A stretch of DNA of 64,000 bases, from assembly GCA_943788005.1 (NCBI GenBank), contig CALSOP010000001.1, positions 489,057 through 553,056 of the forward strand, written 5' to 3'. The notes under the pieces were generated by a model. The model saw only the letters and a program-made list of their open reading frames with translations, was not told the DNA's origin and made no database searches. Positions 29,466 to 40,308 of this stretch are shown here, in pieces (the first letter of the stretch is position 1; every line of letters starts with the position of its first letter). The translations under genes and the position numbers were made by a program. The DNA comes from an uncultured Gammaproteobacteria bacterium. GTDB lineage: Bacteria; Pseudomonadota; Gammaproteobacteria; Eutrophobiales; Eutrophobiaceae.

Positions 29466-29725
29466 ATATAGTCTAATTTTCTAAGGAGTCAACAGTAGGA
29501 GCAAAATTTTATCAACGGATGCTCAGAATAGATCCCATACTTGTACGGCTTTTGATTACTGAAAATTACTCTCTCAATTAGCTTTTGAGATTAACCATAT
29601 CTGACTTCTGCGTAACGCTAGCCCATATTCCATGTTCTGCTATAATGCCCCGCTTTTTGAATCTCGGACTGAGCTGAGATAGTCTTCACGCTCTTTATCC
29701 CTAAAATAATTTATGTAGATCTTTG
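29466..29725. other. groESL / cysD divergent intergenic region
   Basis: About 260 bp of AT-rich DNA beyond the CIRCE element. It must carry the promoters of groESL (minus) and cysDN (plus). No gene or further clear operator is seen. Confidence 0.4.
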
Positions 29726-30634
29726 ATGACCAATTACAAGCTAACACACCTGAAACAACTCGAAGCAGAGAGTATTCATATCATCCGTGAAGTCGCCGCT
29801 GAATTCGATAAGCCGGTCATGCTGTATTCAGTTGGCAAAGATTCTGCTGTGATGTTGCAATTGGCACTAAAGGCCTTTGCACCTGGAAAACCTCCATTTC
29901 CACTATTACACGTTGATACCACCTGGAAATTTAAGGAGATGATTAAATTTCGTGATGAATTAGCAAAAAACCTTGGTTTAGAACTACTTGTTTATACTAA
30001 TCAAGAAGGTGTAGCAGCAGGCGTTAGCCCCTTTACTGTTGGCAGCCAAAAACATACTACTATTATGAAAACCGATGCGCTTAAACAAGCATTGAATAAG
30101 TATAAGTTTGACGCTGCGTTTGGTGGGGCTCGTCGTGATGAAGAAAAATCAAGAGCAAAAGAACGCATATATTCTTTTCGTGATAAAAACCACCGCTGGG
30201 ATCCAAAAAACCAACGTCCTGAGTTATGGAATATCTATAACGGTAAAATTGATAAAGGCGAAAGTATTCGTGTATTCCCCTTGTCCAACTGGACTGAACT
30301 TGATATTTGGCAATACATTCATTTAGAAAATATCCCTATTGTGCCATTGTATTTTGCTGCAGAGCGTCCGATTGTGAACAGAGATGGAGTTGACATAATG
30401 GTCGATGATGAGCGCATGCCATTAGAGCCGGGAGAAACACCTGAAATGAAAATGGTACGTTTTCGCACACTTGGCTGTTACCCACTGACTGGTGCAGTTG
30501 AATCAACAGCAACAACCTTGCCTGAGATTATTCAGGAAATGTTATTAACCAAAACATCTGAACGTCAGGGTCGGGTAATTGATCACGATCAAGCCGGTTC
30601 AATGGAAGAAAAGAAACGCGAAGGTTATTTCTAA
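29726..30634 (+). CDS. cysD: Sulfate adenylyltransferase subunit 2
   Basis: A 302-residue PAPS-reductase-like ATP pyrophosphatase subunit: PP-loop [41 protein letters not shown], and [11 protein letters not shown]. With CysN it activates sulfate to adenylyl sulfate. I start at the ATG 29726 rather than the TTG just before it. cysN begins 1 bp after its stop. Confidence 0.96.
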   Translation: MTNYKLTHLKQLEAESIHIIREVAAEFDKPVMLYSVGKDSAVMLQLALKAFAPGKPPFPLLHVDTTWKFKEMIKFRDELAKNLGLELLVYTNQEGVAAGVSPFTVGSQKHTTIMKTDALKQALNKYKFDAAFGGARRDEEKSRAKERIYSFRDKNHRWDPKNQRPELWNIYNGKIDKGESIRVFPLSNWTELDIWQYIHLENIPIVPLYFAAERPIVNRDGVDIMVDDERMPLEPGETPEMKMVRFRTLGCYPLTGAVESTATTLPEIIQEMLLTKTSERQGRVIDHDQAGSMEEKKREGYF

Positions 30635-30635
30635 C

Positions 30636-32282
30636 ATGTCACATCAATCCGAACTTATTAGTACTGATATCGATGCTTATCTTGAACAGCATGAGAAAAA
30701 AGAATTATTACGCTTATTGACCTGCGGCAGTGTAGATGATGGTAAAAGCACACTGATTGGACGTTTATTACACGATTCAAAAATGATCTATGAAGATCAA
30801 CTGGCCGCGATTACTGCCGATAGCGTTAAATCAGGCACCACAGGTGATGATGTTGACTTAGCATTGCTTGTTGATGGCTTACAGGCAGAACGAGAACAAG
30901 GCATTACTATTGATGTTGCTTATCGTTACTTTTCTACGGCCAACCGTAAATTTATTATTGCGGATACACCAGGGCATGAACAATACACGCGTAATATGGC
31001 GACAGGGGCATCAACTTGCGACCTAGCTATCATCCTTATCGATGCGCGGCATGGTGTACAAGTTCAAACTCGACGCCATACCATTATTTCTTCTCTGCTT
31101 GGTATTAAGCACATTATCGTTGCTATCAACAAAATGGATCTGGTTGATTACGATGAGGATGTCTATAACAAGATTAAAACAGACTATCTAAATTTCACCA
31201 CCAAACTAGACCGCGCTGATATCAAGTTTATCCCTATCTCTGCATTGAAAGGTGAGAATGTTGTTAACCAAAGTACCGAGATGCCTTGGTATGACGAAGA
31301 ACCGTTGATGCAAATTTTAGAAACCGTCGAGATTGCTAATGATAGAAATTTCGAAGATATGCGTTTCCCCGTGCAATACGTCAACCGCCCGGACCTCAAT
31401 TTTCGGGGTTATTGCGGTACTCTTGCTTCAGGGATAGTTCGCAAGAACGATAAAGTAACCGTGTTACCTTCTGGAAAGACAAGCACGATAAAATCAATAG
31501 TGACTTACGAAGGTGAACTAGATCAAGCCTTCCCACCTATGGCCGTTACACTTACCCTCAACGATGAGATCGATGTCAGTCGTGGAGACATGATCACGCA
31601 CAGTGATAACCAGCCTGCGTTAGGGAATAAATTTGAAGCGAATATCGTCTGGATGACTGAACAAGCATTAAATGTTGGCAAAGAGTATTACATAAAACGT
31701 GCTACCAGAACTATTACTGGCGCGGTTACAAAGATACATCATCGGATTGATGTCAATTCTATGGATAAATTAGAAGCGAGCGAACTCAACCTGAATGAAA
31801 TCGGCCATTGCGATATAACACTCACTTCAACAGTCGCAATTGATCCCTATAGTTTATGTAAAGGAACTGGCGCATTCATTATCATTGACCGATTAAGCAA
31901 TGTTACTGTTGGTGCGGGTATGATCACAGGTCTTGCTGATAATGCTAATATTCAGGCTGTTAGTCAGGAAGAGCGCGTTGCACGGTACGGCCAACACGCA
32001 TTCACGGCATGGTTATTGGGTGAAAATCATGTTCAAACTGCACAAGAACTTGAACGACACCTGTTTGATAGTGGTCACGTCAGTATCGTACTGAATCAGG
32101 ATGAAATTGACGGCAACATTGAAGAAATAAGTCGATCGTTAAACCAGGCAGGCTTAATTTGCATCTGCTGTGTGTCTGATGAGCCCAAGGCAAAACAGGA
32201 CAACAGTGCTGTTTATAATTGCAAAACAGATTCAACTAGCACTATTTTGACGCATATAAGTGACAAGGCCAAACTGCGCTAG
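30636..32282 (+). CDS. cysN: Sulfate adenylyltransferase subunit 1 with degenerate C-terminal domain
   Basis: A 548-residue EF-Tu-like GTPase: [25 protein letters not shown] switch, [12 protein letters not shown] and NKMDL. The GTPase and beta-barrel body ends around residue 455, comparable with the ~475-residue E. coli protein. The extra ~90 residues ([24 protein letters not shown] ... [13 protein letters not shown]) resemble the APS kinase of CysNC fusions but lack its GxSGAGKS P-loop, so they look vestigial. The ATG at 30636 is preferred to an upstream start inside cysD. Confidence 0.94.
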   Translation: MSHQSELISTDIDAYLEQHEKKELLRLLTCGSVDDGKSTLIGRLLHDSKMIYEDQLAAITADSVKSGTTGDDVDLALLVDGLQAEREQGITIDVAYRYFSTANRKFIIADTPGHEQYTRNMATGASTCDLAIILIDARHGVQVQTRRHTIISSLLGIKHIIVAINKMDLVDYDEDVYNKIKTDYLNFTTKLDRADIKFIPISALKGENVVNQSTEMPWYDEEPLMQILETVEIANDRNFEDMRFPVQYVNRPDLNFRGYCGTLASGIVRKNDKVTVLPSGKTSTIKSIVTYEGELDQAFPPMAVTLTLNDEIDVSRGDMITHSDNQPALGNKFEANIVWMTEQALNVGKEYYIKRATRTITGAVTKIHHRIDVNSMDKLEASELNLNEIGHCDITLTSTVAIDPYSLCKGTGAFIIIDRLSNVTVGAGMITGLADNANIQAVSQEERVARYGQHAFTAWLLGENHVQTAQELERHLFDSGHVSIVLNQDEIDGNIEEISRSLNQAGLICICCVSDEPKAKQDNSAVYNCKTDSTSTILTHISDKAKLR

Positions 32283-32365
32283 TAAGCTATTTTTCTAGTG
32301 AACGCTGGAAGAAATCAATTCCAGAGATTAAAATAGCTTAAAATTACATGTAAAGGGAGAAAGCA

Positions 32366-32569
32366 ATGTCAGACCCAAAACCAGTAGATGCAGCAGACCC
32401 GGCAAAAAAAACATCGCCAGTTACCGGCCCGGTTGATAGTGACGCGACTGTTTTAACGCAGGCAGACATGAAATGTTACTGGAATGATGAAGAATTTGAT
32501 AACGGTGATCGTATCTCTAACGAAGGGAAGAATTACGAAGCCAGCAATGGTCAGTGGGTTGAAGTTTAA
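32366..32569 (+). CDS. Small acidic protein of unknown function
   Basis: A 67-residue protein, polar and acidic, with a proline/aspartate-rich first half and a compact end (MKCYWNDEEFDNGDRISNEGKNYEASNGQWVEV). The end resembles small domains with a pattern Y-x-x-G-x..x-NG-x-W. AGGGAGA precedes the ATG by 5-6 bases. No family is recognised. It lies 83 bp after cysN and may be its own unit. Confidence 0.6.
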   Translation: MSDPKPVDAADPAKKTSPVTGPVDSDATVLTQADMKCYWNDEEFDNGDRISNEGKNYEASNGQWVEV

Positions 32570-32585
32570 TTTGTTTTCTTGCTTT

Positions 32586-33152
32586 TTAAATTAAGGTTTT
32601 AATAAAGTCATAACGACCGTTGTCTTTTATAACGTCCCCGGTGTGTAACTGGAACCTACCTGTCTTTCTATCTTCCAGATAAAGCTTTAACGTTTCTCTA
32701 ATTGTTGCAAATGCCAGTTCATCCCACGGGATTTCATTTTCCTTAAATAATTGTACTTCCAAACTTTCAACACCCGCCGAAAAATCCAGATCTAATAACC
32801 TTGATCGATACATCATATAAACCTGATCAACATAAGGTAAATTAAAAACAGCATATAGATCTTCTACCTCAACACGCGCATTGGCCTCTTCAAGGGTTTC
32901 TCTAATACCGGCCTCAAGCGTAGACTCACCCATTTCCATAAATCCAGCAGGTAACGTCCAATAACCTAACCTTGGTTCTATTGCTCGTTTACAAAGTAAT
33001 ATTTGATCTTCCCAAACAGGAATACAACCAGCAACAATCTTCGGGTTTTGATAATGAACAATGTTGCACGACTGACAAATATGACGATGCCGATTATCAT
33101 CGCTGGGGATTTCATAAATTAATTCGGCACTACAGTAGCAACAATATTTCAT
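32586..33152 (-). CDS. NUDIX hydrolase with N-terminal zinc ribbon
   Basis: A 188-residue protein: an N-terminal four-cysteine ribbon (YCCYCSAEL ... HICQSCNIVHYQNP) and the Nudix box GFMEMGESTLEAGIRETLEEA. The combination resembles ADP-ribose/NADH-type pyrophosphatases. Its ATG overlaps the tesA stop by 4 bases (ATGA), so it is translationally coupled to tesA. Confidence 0.88.
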   Translation of the reverse strand: MKYCCYCSAELIYEIPSDDNRHRHICQSCNIVHYQNPKIVAGCIPVWEDQILLCKRAIEPRLGYWTLPAGFMEMGESTLEAGIRETLEEANARVEVEDLYAVFNLPYVDQVYMMYRSRLLDLDFSAGVESLEVQLFKENEIPWDELAFATIRETLKLYLEDRKTGRFQLHTGDVIKDNGRYDFIKTLI

Positions 33153-33760
33153 TTGATGATTAATGCTTCCAGACTAGGCCAGAGATTATCCAGCATCATC
33201 GCCTGAGCTTCCTTTACAGGGTGAAGCCCATCAGCCTGCATTAAATTGGGATGCTGTGCGATATCATTAAGGATGAATGTTGACAAGCTAACCTCTTGTT
33301 TTTCAGAGACTGACTCATAGATTGACATGAAGCGCTGATTATAAGCTGCACCATAATTGGGCGGCAATTGCATTGGTACTAGTAAGACAGCCGCATTAGT
33401 TTGTTTTATATCATTAACTATACCTGATAAGTTTTGCTCTATCTCGCTAAGTGGAAAACCGCGTAGCCCATCATTTGCACCTAATTCTATGATGACTAGT
33501 TTCGGACTGTATTCTTTCAGTAACTTCTCCAGTCGAGTTTTAACACCCAAGGTTGTCTCACCGCTTATGCTAGCGTTAACAACTTTATGCTCCAAATTTT
33601 GTCTGACTAATCGTTGTTCCAGTAATGATACCCAGCCATCTTCTACTGGTATACCATAAGCTGCGCTTAGGCTGTCACCCAATATAAGTATCGTCTTTTC
33701 CTGTGCATTGACAGGGAAAGAAAATAAACAAATAAAAAAAATTAAGGTTCGGTAATACAT
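33149..33760 (-). CDS. tesA: Periplasmic arylesterase / thioesterase I
   Basis: About 203 residues: signal peptide (MYYRTLIFFICLFSFPVNA), SGNH nucleophile block ILGDSLSAAYG, GANDGLRG and the catalytic DGLHP near the end. It is the TesA/lysophospholipase L1 type. I choose the ATG at 33760; longer in-frame starts run into the divergent ybbA. The tesA versus ybbA-ybbP divergence is conserved in gammaproteobacteria. Confidence 0.9.
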   Translation of the reverse strand: MYYRTLIFFICLFSFPVNAQEKTILILGDSLSAAYGIPVEDGWVSLLEQRLVRQNLEHKVVNASISGETTLGVKTRLEKLLKEYSPKLVIIELGANDGLRGFPLSEIEQNLSGIVNDIKQTNAAVLLVPMQLPPNYGAAYNQRFMSIYESVSEKQEVSLSTFILNDIAQHPNLMQADGLHPVKEAQAMMLDNLWPSLEALIIK

Positions 33761-33764
33761 AAAC

Positions 33765-34451
33765 ATGGATTCAAATAGTAACAATATTGTGCAAGCTAAG
33801 GCTCTTGGAAAGCAAGTGTCTAGTCCCGAAGGAACCCTCACTATCCTCGACGATATTAATTTGTCTATTAAACAAGGCGAAAGTTTAGCGGTTATTGGTG
33901 TATCTGGCTCGGGCAAATCAACACTATTAGGATTACTCGCAGGACTGGATACACCCACATCTGGCGAGGTAATTCTAAACAGCACCATCTTAAACGATTT
34001 AGATGAGGATGGCAGAGCGCGAATTCGTAATCAATCCGTTGGTTTTGTATTTCAATCCTTTCATCTATTGCCCGGCCTAACAGCGTTAGAAAATACTGCG
34101 CTACCGCTTGAGCTTGCTGGATCAGAACAGGCTGATGAAATCGCCAAACAAAAATTAGCCGACGTCGGATTAAGCGATCGTATACATCACTACCCAAACC
34201 AGCTCTCAGGTGGAGAACAACAACGTGTTGCTATCGCGCGTGCTTTTGCAAGTAACCCTAAAATATTATTCGCAGATGAGCCAACGGGCAATCTGGATCA
34301 AAAAACTGCCCAACGAATCATCGATCTTATATTCAAAATGAATAAAGACAATGGCACAACACTCGTGATGGTGACTCATGACGATGCCTTAGCGAGCCTT
34401 TGTGATCGAAAAGTAGTTATGGCGGGCGGACAAATTACTAACGACACATAA
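33765..34451 (+). CDS. ybbA: ABC transporter ATP-binding protein YbbA
   Basis: A 228-residue LolD-like ATPase: Walker [11 protein letters not shown] loop [15 protein letters not shown], signature LSGGEQQR, Walker [13 protein letters not shown] loop VTHDD. It pairs with the large permease that follows, overlapping it by one base (TAATG). The start codon nearly touches that of tesA on the other strand. Confidence 0.93.
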   Translation: MDSNSNNIVQAKALGKQVSSPEGTLTILDDINLSIKQGESLAVIGVSGSGKSTLLGLLAGLDTPTSGEVILNSTILNDLDEDGRARIRNQSVGFVFQSFHLLPGLTALENTALPLELAGSEQADEIAKQKLADVGLSDRIHHYPNQLSGGEQQRVAIARAFASNPKILFADEPTGNLDQKTAQRIIDLIFKMNKDNGTTLVMVTHDDALASLCDRKVVMAGGQITNDT

Positions 34452-36934
34452 TGAATACGTTCAAATTTGCCTTTACTGGATTAAAAAGAGATTGGTATTC
34501 CGGCGAACTTCGTCTTATTGGTATTTCAATCCTGATCGCTGTCGCTTGTCTATCCTCGGTAAGTTTTTTTACCGACCGTGTCAGACGTGCAACGGAACAA
34601 CAGGCGACAGAGTTACTCGCAGCTGATCTAGTCTTAATCTCATCGACTAAAATAAAGAATGAATATATAGATAACGCTGATGGTGCAGGATTAATCATTT
34701 CGCTTAATGAGAGCTTTCGTAGTGTTGTGGTTAATGGCGATAATCTTGAACTGGCTGAAGTTAAAGCCGTAGATGCTAATTACCCCATACGTGGAAATCT
34801 GAGAACGAGTGATGATTTATTTAAGCAGGAGCAAATTAATGACTCTATTCCTGCATCAGGTACAGTCTGGGTAGACAGTCGTTTATTGCAAGCCTTGCAG
34901 GTCAAGTTAGGGGAGTCTATCAATGTCGGTGCTGCGGAATTAATCGTTGATAAAATTTTAACCTACGAACCTGATCGCGGTGGCGACCTGTTTAACATAG
35001 CACCTCGATTGTTGATGAACCGTGTTGATCTGGACAAAACAAAATTAATCTTACCAGGCAGCCGTATTCAATATCGATTATTACTAGGCGGGAAATCTGA
35101 ATCCATCGATCTATACCGTAACCAACTTAAACTAGATGAAAATTTACGTTTACAAGGCATAAAGGATGCCCGCCCGGAGATTAAGACTGCGCTAGTGCGC
35201 GCTGAACAGTTCTTAGGGCTAGCAGCATTAGTCAGTATTGCCTTAGCTGGTCTGGCCATAGCGATGTCTGCACAACGATTCGCAGTTAGACATTATGATA
35301 ACTGTGCCATCATGCGTTGTTTAGGCCTACAGCAAAGGGAAATAACACAGATCTATTTCTACCAACTGATGATGCTTGGCCTTATCTGCAGTTTGATTGG
35401 TTGCGTCATCGGTTTTTTTGCTCAAGAAGGCTTAAACCAAATGATGATTGGTATGACACAACAATCATTACCTAAGCCATCATGGCGACCCGTTTTATCA
35501 GGGATATTCACAGGATTAATTACCGTGTTAGCTTTCGCATTACCTCAACTAATGCGTTTAAGAAAAATTTCACCGCTAAGAGTATTACGTAAAGATTTAA
35601 CGCCACTACCTTTAAATAACTACGTCATATATACAGTCGCAATCATCGCATTAGTTTTGCTAAGCCCATGGCAATCGGGTGACATCGCATTGACGATATA
35701 TACCGTACTCGGTTTATTCTTGACTGCGCTAGTACTCGCAGTCTCGGCAAAGCTAATTATTAAACTACTGAAACAACTACAACCAAAGCTAAAGATGGCT
35801 GCTCGTTATGGCTTAGCGAATGTATCGCGTCGTTCTAATCAGAGTGTAATGCAAATAATGGGTATCGGCATTGGTGTCACTGTCATGTTATTACTCACTC
35901 TGGTACGCACAGATCTATTAGCTGGTTGGCAAAATCGTTTGCCCGATGACGCACCAAATTATTTTTTAATTAATATTCAACCCGATCAAGTTGATAGCAT
36001 CCGGAGTCATCTATCGACACTATTAAACAATGACATAGCACTATACCCAATGATCCGCGGGCGATTGACAAAAATCAATGAGCGCAATGTAAACCCGGAT
36101 GATTATGAAAACCCGCGTGCAAATCGCCTCGCTGCCAGAGAATTCAACCTATCTTACGCTGATACCATGCAAGACGATAACCGCGTAGTGGCGGGTGAAT
36201 GGTGGTCGAAAGGTGAAAACACCGAAAATTATTTTTCAGTCGAGGAAGGCATTGCCGAAACATTAGGTATAAGTATCGGAGACAGCTTAAGTTATTCTAT
36301 TGCAGGTCAAGAAATAAAAGGCAAGGTTGTTAATCTTCGCTGGGTCGAGTGGGACTCATTTAATGCTAATTTTTTTGTAGTCTCAAATACTAGTGCATTA
36401 AAGACATATCCCAGTACGTTTATTAGCAGTCTATTTATTCCCGATTCAAAACGTTCTATATTGATAGAACTGATTAAACAATACCCAAGCATTACTGTCT
36501 TTGATATCGATGCTATTTTAAAACAAGTCAGAGCGATCATGAATCAAGTCGTTCGCACGGTTGAGTTTGTATTTATCTTTACCATCCTAACCGGCATCGC
36601 TGTTTTATTTGCTGCTCTACAGAGCACTCATGATGAACGCACACACGAAGCGGCACTTATGAGTGCACTGGGCGCTAACCGCAAACAAATAATTTCCGGT
36701 TTAATCGCCGAATTTATGCTCTTGGGAATAATTACTGGAATATTATCTGCCATAGCAGCATCAATAATCGAACTGGCGCTGGCAGAATACGTGTTCAAGA
36801 TGGAAATCGTCATTAACCCCCTCCTTTGGCTAATTGCACCTTTGGCCTGTTGTTTAATTATTGTTGCTACTGGGTTAATTGGTACGCGTAAAGTGCTGGC
36901 TAGTTCACCTATGCTGATACTAAGAAAAACATAA
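34451..36934 (+). CDS. ybbP: ABC transporter permease YbbP (FtsX/MacB-like)
   Basis: An 827-residue membrane protein: an N-terminal helix, a large periplasmic domain, a first FtsX core (LAALVSIALAGLAIAMSAQRFAVRHYDN, ~260-340), central helices, a second periplasmic domain (~490-690) and a second FtsX core (~690-827, ending SSPMLILRKT). The Cys-Ala-Ile-Met-Arg-Cys-Leu-Gly coupling motif (IMRCLGLQQREI) fits contact with YbbA. Proposed roles of the complex involve envelope lipids or esterase export with TesA, not established. Confidence 0.92.
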   Translation: MNTFKFAFTGLKRDWYSGELRLIGISILIAVACLSSVSFFTDRVRRATEQQATELLAADLVLISSTKIKNEYIDNADGAGLIISLNESFRSVVVNGDNLELAEVKAVDANYPIRGNLRTSDDLFKQEQINDSIPASGTVWVDSRLLQALQVKLGESINVGAAELIVDKILTYEPDRGGDLFNIAPRLLMNRVDLDKTKLILPGSRIQYRLLLGGKSESIDLYRNQLKLDENLRLQGIKDARPEIKTALVRAEQFLGLAALVSIALAGLAIAMSAQRFAVRHYDNCAIMRCLGLQQREITQIYFYQLMMLGLICSLIGCVIGFFAQEGLNQMMIGMTQQSLPKPSWRPVLSGIFTGLITVLAFALPQLMRLRKISPLRVLRKDLTPLPLNNYVIYTVAIIALVLLSPWQSGDIALTIYTVLGLFLTALVLAVSAKLIIKLLKQLQPKLKMAARYGLANVSRRSNQSVMQIMGIGIGVTVMLLLTLVRTDLLAGWQNRLPDDAPNYFLINIQPDQVDSIRSHLSTLLNNDIALYPMIRGRLTKINERNVNPDDYENPRANRLAAREFNLSYADTMQDDNRVVAGEWWSKGENTENYFSVEEGIAETLGISIGDSLSYSIAGQEIKGKVVNLRWVEWDSFNANFFVVSNTSALKTYPSTFISSLFIPDSKRSILIELIKQYPSITVFDIDAILKQVRAIMNQVVRTVEFVFIFTILTGIAVLFAALQSTHDERTHEAALMSALGANRKQIISGLIAEFMLLGIITGILSAIAASIIELALAEYVFKMEIVINPLLWLIAPLACCLIIVATGLIGTRKVLASSPMLILRKT

Positions 36935-36999
36935 TCTATTGAATTTTTTGAATACGCTACAATCTATATAAAAGTTATTTAATAAGGAGCCTGTACAAC

Positions 37000-37884
37000 A
37001 TGTTACGGATGTTACTTTTCTTTGGCACGAACATAGCCATTATGATTGTGCTTAGCATAAGCATGCGCTTATTGGGTCTAGACACAGCATTAGAACAGCA
37101 AGGTGGTGGATTAAACCTAGATACATTACTCATTTTTTCTGCTGTTTTTGGCATGGGTGGTTCATTGATATCACTTGCTATCTCTAAATGGATGGCAAAA
37201 AAGACCATGGGCGTCAAATTGATTGAAACGCCGGCAAGTAGTCAAGAATCATGGTTAGTATCAACAGTTGAAATGCAGGCAAGAGAAGCAGGGATTAAAA
37301 TGCCTGAGGTAGGTATATTCAATTCACCACAACCTAATGCCTTTGCTACAGGCATGAATAAAAACGCGGCATTAGTTGCTGTTAGTCAGGGCCTTTTAGA
37401 TCACATGACCCAAGATGAAGTCGAAGCTGTGTTGGGGCATGAAATCAGCCACGTCGCTAATGGCGATATGGTAACGCTTGCTTTGATTCAAGGCGTGGTC
37501 AACACCTTTGTCATATTCTTTTCCAGAGTTATTGGTCACCTGCTCGATCGACTTGTGTTTAAAATCGAACGAGGACACGGACCAGGCTACTGGATAGGCG
37601 TCATTTTCGTACAAATGATTTTATCTGTGCTCGCGAGTACGATCGTCATGTGGTTCTCTCGTCGACGGGAGTTTAAAGCTGATGAAGGCGGTGCCTATCT
37701 AGCCGGTCGTGAAAAAATGATCTCTGCCTTGCGTCGTTTGCAACAGGTCAGTAATCCACAACCACTACCAGATGAGATGTCTGCATTTGGTATCAGTGGT
37801 GGTGTACCGACTGGCTTTAAACGTTTATTCATGAGCCATCCTCCACTGGAAGAACGAATTGCTGCCCTAGAAAATGCACAATAA
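37000..37884 (+). CDS. htpX: Membrane protease HtpX (M48)
   Basis: A 294-residue inner-membrane zinc protease: two N-terminal helices, [15 protein letters not shown], zinc motif HEISH (147-151), two more helices and the glutamate ligand region [12 protein letters not shown]. The ending [18 protein letters not shown] is typical. HtpX works with FtsH in membrane-protein quality control. AATAAGGAGCC lies before the ATG. Confidence 0.95.
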   Translation: MLRMLLFFGTNIAIMIVLSISMRLLGLDTALEQQGGGLNLDTLLIFSAVFGMGGSLISLAISKWMAKKTMGVKLIETPASSQESWLVSTVEMQAREAGIKMPEVGIFNSPQPNAFATGMNKNAALVAVSQGLLDHMTQDEVEAVLGHEISHVANGDMVTLALIQGVVNTFVIFFSRVIGHLLDRLVFKIERGHGPGYWIGVIFVQMILSVLASTIVMWFSRRREFKADEGGAYLAGREKMISALRRLQQVSNPQPLPDEMSAFGISGGVPTGFKRLFMSHPPLEERIAALENAQ

Positions 37885-37973
37885 AAATATGCAGCATTAA
37901 TAATGCTAGTGATATTTTCATATCGCTGTTTAGGATAAAATAATTAAATGTCATTACTTATCCAAACAATATT

Positions 37974-38270
37974 GTGAGACAGATATATTTTGGTGATTTT
38001 CGTACTTATGTCATAGCACATATCCAAGAAATCCAAAGTACTGACATAGAAGCATATACAATCGAGTGGTTTTTAATTCGGTATTTAAAAAAAATTACAA
38101 AAGTCAGTGAAGGCACTAAGGACTACGATCATGTCGAAGGACAAATACGTTCATTGATTCGCTTTTATGTAGACAATATCGATGAAAAGTCTGAACTCGG
38201 TGAACGCTGTTTAAAAATACATCAAGAATATCGAAAGCTATTACGTCAGAAACAATCTTCTAAATACTAA
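37974..38270 (+). CDS. Small uncharacterised protein before peroxiredoxin
   Basis: A 98-residue soluble protein with a GTG start, predicted mostly helical (YFGDFRTYVIAHIQEIQS, GQIRSLIRFYVDNIDEKSE) and a basic tail. No family is recognised. Its stop overlaps the peroxiredoxin start by one base (TAATG), so they are translated together. Confidence 0.66.
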   Translation: MRQIYFGDFRTYVIAHIQEIQSTDIEAYTIEWFLIRYLKKITKVSEGTKDYDHVEGQIRSLIRFYVDNIDEKSELGERCLKIHQEYRKLLRQKQSSKY

Positions 38271-38824
38271 TGAGCCTTGATCAATTGCCGGCTGATTTAC
38301 CCGCACCTGAAGATGATGGTGCATGCCACCATCTTCGCGACACGAGCCTTCCAGATATAAATTTATCCAAAACTGACGGGAATACAATCAACATTAGCGA
38401 GTTAGCGGGCTATACCGTCATCTACATTTACCCAATGATCGGGAAACCCAATGTTGCATTGCCTGATGGTTGGGAATCGATACCCGGTGCGAGGGGTTGT
38501 ACACCGCAGTCCTGTAGTTTCCGTGATCTACATGGAGAACTTAAACAATACGCAAATATTTTTGGTTTAAGCAGTCAAGACAGCAACTATCAACAAGAGG
38601 CAAAAACACGCTTACACCTACCTTTTGAACTACTAAGTGACCACTCATTTCTTCTCAAACAAGCACTGTCATTACCCACATTCACAGTTGAAGGAATACA
38701 GCGATATAAGAGAGTAACTCTCATTCTCAAAGATGATGTTATAAAAAAAGTGTTCTATCCGGTGTTCCCACCTGATGAAAATGCAGATAATGTTCTCAAT
38801 TGGTTGAATATCATGAATAACTAA
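38270..38824 (+). CDS. Peroxiredoxin/redoxin family protein
   Basis: A 184-residue AhpC/TSA-like protein. The active site reads IPGARGCTPQSCSFRD with C73 and C77-type spacing, inside YPMIGKPNVALPDGWE...; FGLSSQDSNYQQEA and FYPVFPPDENADNVLNWL complete the family pattern. It should reduce peroxides with thioredoxin-like partners. Co-translated with the small upstream gene. Confidence 0.86.
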   Translation: MSLDQLPADLPAPEDDGACHHLRDTSLPDINLSKTDGNTINISELAGYTVIYIYPMIGKPNVALPDGWESIPGARGCTPQSCSFRDLHGELKQYANIFGLSSQDSNYQQEAKTRLHLPFELLSDHSFLLKQALSLPTFTVEGIQRYKRVTLILKDDVIKKVFYPVFPPDENADNVLNWLNIMNN

Positions 38825-39186
38825 TCCTCAACTCTTATATCGCCTTCATCACTCCAGGGCGGATTCACAATAGCAATAAAACATAACTCTTCATCACCAC
38901 TATTTTCTATCCATTGAGTTGCTTCTGCTGGCACGAGTATGGCTTCGCCAGGAATTACATCCTGCTCTTCATCATCGATGTGCATAACCCCCTCACCTGA
39001 AAATACAATATACACTTCTGTTTGTTCTAATTTATGCTTGTAACTCTGTTTGCCTATCTCAACAGTCGCCATTGCGACAGAGTAAGGCAAGTCAACCGAG
39101 TCATTTTTCGGGTGTATCCATTCCCGTATTAAGCAACCATCATTGGCAATAAATTCTGCACATTCATTAATATTTTTTACAAACAC
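38821..39186 (-). CDS. Single-domain cupin protein
   Basis: A 121-residue cupin: IREWIHPKNDSVDLPYSVAMATVEIG, the first cupin motif with HKLEQTEVYIVFSGEGVMHID and the second VIPGEAILVPAEATQWIEN. The metal ligands would be the H, E and later residues of these motifs. Substrate unknown. It converges with the peroxiredoxin gene (4-base overlap) and is divergent from hemH. Confidence 0.83.
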   Translation of the reverse strand: MFVKNINECAEFIANDGCLIREWIHPKNDSVDLPYSVAMATVEIGKQSYKHKLEQTEVYIVFSGEGVMHIDDEEQDVIPGEAILVPAEATQWIENSGDEELCFIAIVNPPWSDEGDIRVED

Positions 39187-39211
39187 ACTCGACTCCTATA
39201 TAAATGGTCTT

Positions 39212-40294
39212 ATGAAATATAAAGGCAATTCTGATTATAAACACGATACACCCGCTTGTACCGGTGTCCTGATCACCAATTTAGGAACACCTGATGCACC
39301 AACACCCGCGGCATTACGAAAATACCTGGGAGAGTTTCTCGCAGATCCACGCGTCATAGAAACACCCAAAATAATTTGGTGGTTTGTATTACATTGCATT
39401 ATTTTACGAACTCGACCACGTCGATCTGCCGAGGCCTATAAAAAAGTCTGGACTGAAAACGGATCACCCTTACTAGATATCTCAATTAAACAAACGAATA
39501 AAATTCAATCCGAAATAAGCAAACATATAGATGGGCCCATTAAAGTAGAACTAGCCATGCGCTATGGCAACCCTTCAATTGAAGCTGGTCTGGAAAAATT
39601 ACGTGCAGCAAACGCAAAACGCATATTAATATTCCCTCTCTATCCGCAATATTCTGCAGCAACAACAGCCTCTACATTTGATGCTGTCAGTGACGTATTA
39701 AAGAAATGGCGCTGGATCCCTGAGATTAGAATGATCAACCATTATCATGACAACCCTGATTACATCACTGCTTTGTCAAACAGTATAAAAGCATATTGGC
39801 AGACACACACTAAACCTGAAAAGTTACTCTTCTCGTTTCATGGCTTACCAAAGGATTACTTTCTTGCAGGTGATCCCTACCATTGTGAATGCCACAAAAC
39901 AGCCCGGCTTGTCGCTGAAAAACTAGAATTACCTGAAGACGAGTGGCAACTTACATTTCAATCGCGTTTCGGTCCCAGAGAATGGTTACAGCCCTATACT
40001 GATATTACATTAAAAGAACTCGCAGCTAACGGCACAAAGAGCGTACAAATAATATGCCCAGGCTTCTCTGCTGATTGCCTCGAAACGATTGAAGAGATTG
40101 ATATGCAGAACCGTGATTTTTTTACTGAGGCAGGTGGAGAAGAGTTTTCCTATATTCCAGCACTGAATGATTCAGATGAGCACATTGATGTCATTTGTAA
40201 ACTTATCCAGACGCATTACCAGGGCTGGGATATAAAGACTGAAGATTTAGCATTAACGTGTGAAAGAGCGAAAAAAATAGGCGCTACTCAATAG
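39212..40294 (+). CDS. hemH: Ferrochelatase
   Basis: A 360-residue enzyme inserting iron into protoporphyrin: GVLITNLGTPDAPTPAALRKYLGEFL, NGSPLL, FPLYPQYSAATTAS, the catalytic His in LLFSFHGLPKDY, and FQSRFGPREWLQPYTD. The ATG at 39212 is preferred because a longer start would overlap the divergent cupin gene. Confidence 0.95.
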   Translation: MKYKGNSDYKHDTPACTGVLITNLGTPDAPTPAALRKYLGEFLADPRVIETPKIIWWFVLHCIILRTRPRRSAEAYKKVWTENGSPLLDISIKQTNKIQSEISKHIDGPIKVELAMRYGNPSIEAGLEKLRAANAKRILIFPLYPQYSAATTASTFDAVSDVLKKWRWIPEIRMINHYHDNPDYITALSNSIKAYWQTHTKPEKLLFSFHGLPKDYFLAGDPYHCECHKTARLVAEKLELPEDEWQLTFQSRFGPREWLQPYTDITLKELAANGTKSVQIICPGFSADCLETIEEIDMQNRDFFTEAGGEEFSYIPALNDSDEHIDVICKLIQTHYQGWDIKTEDLALTCERAKKIGATQ

Positions 40295-40308
40295 TTAAGT
40301 AAAGGATA

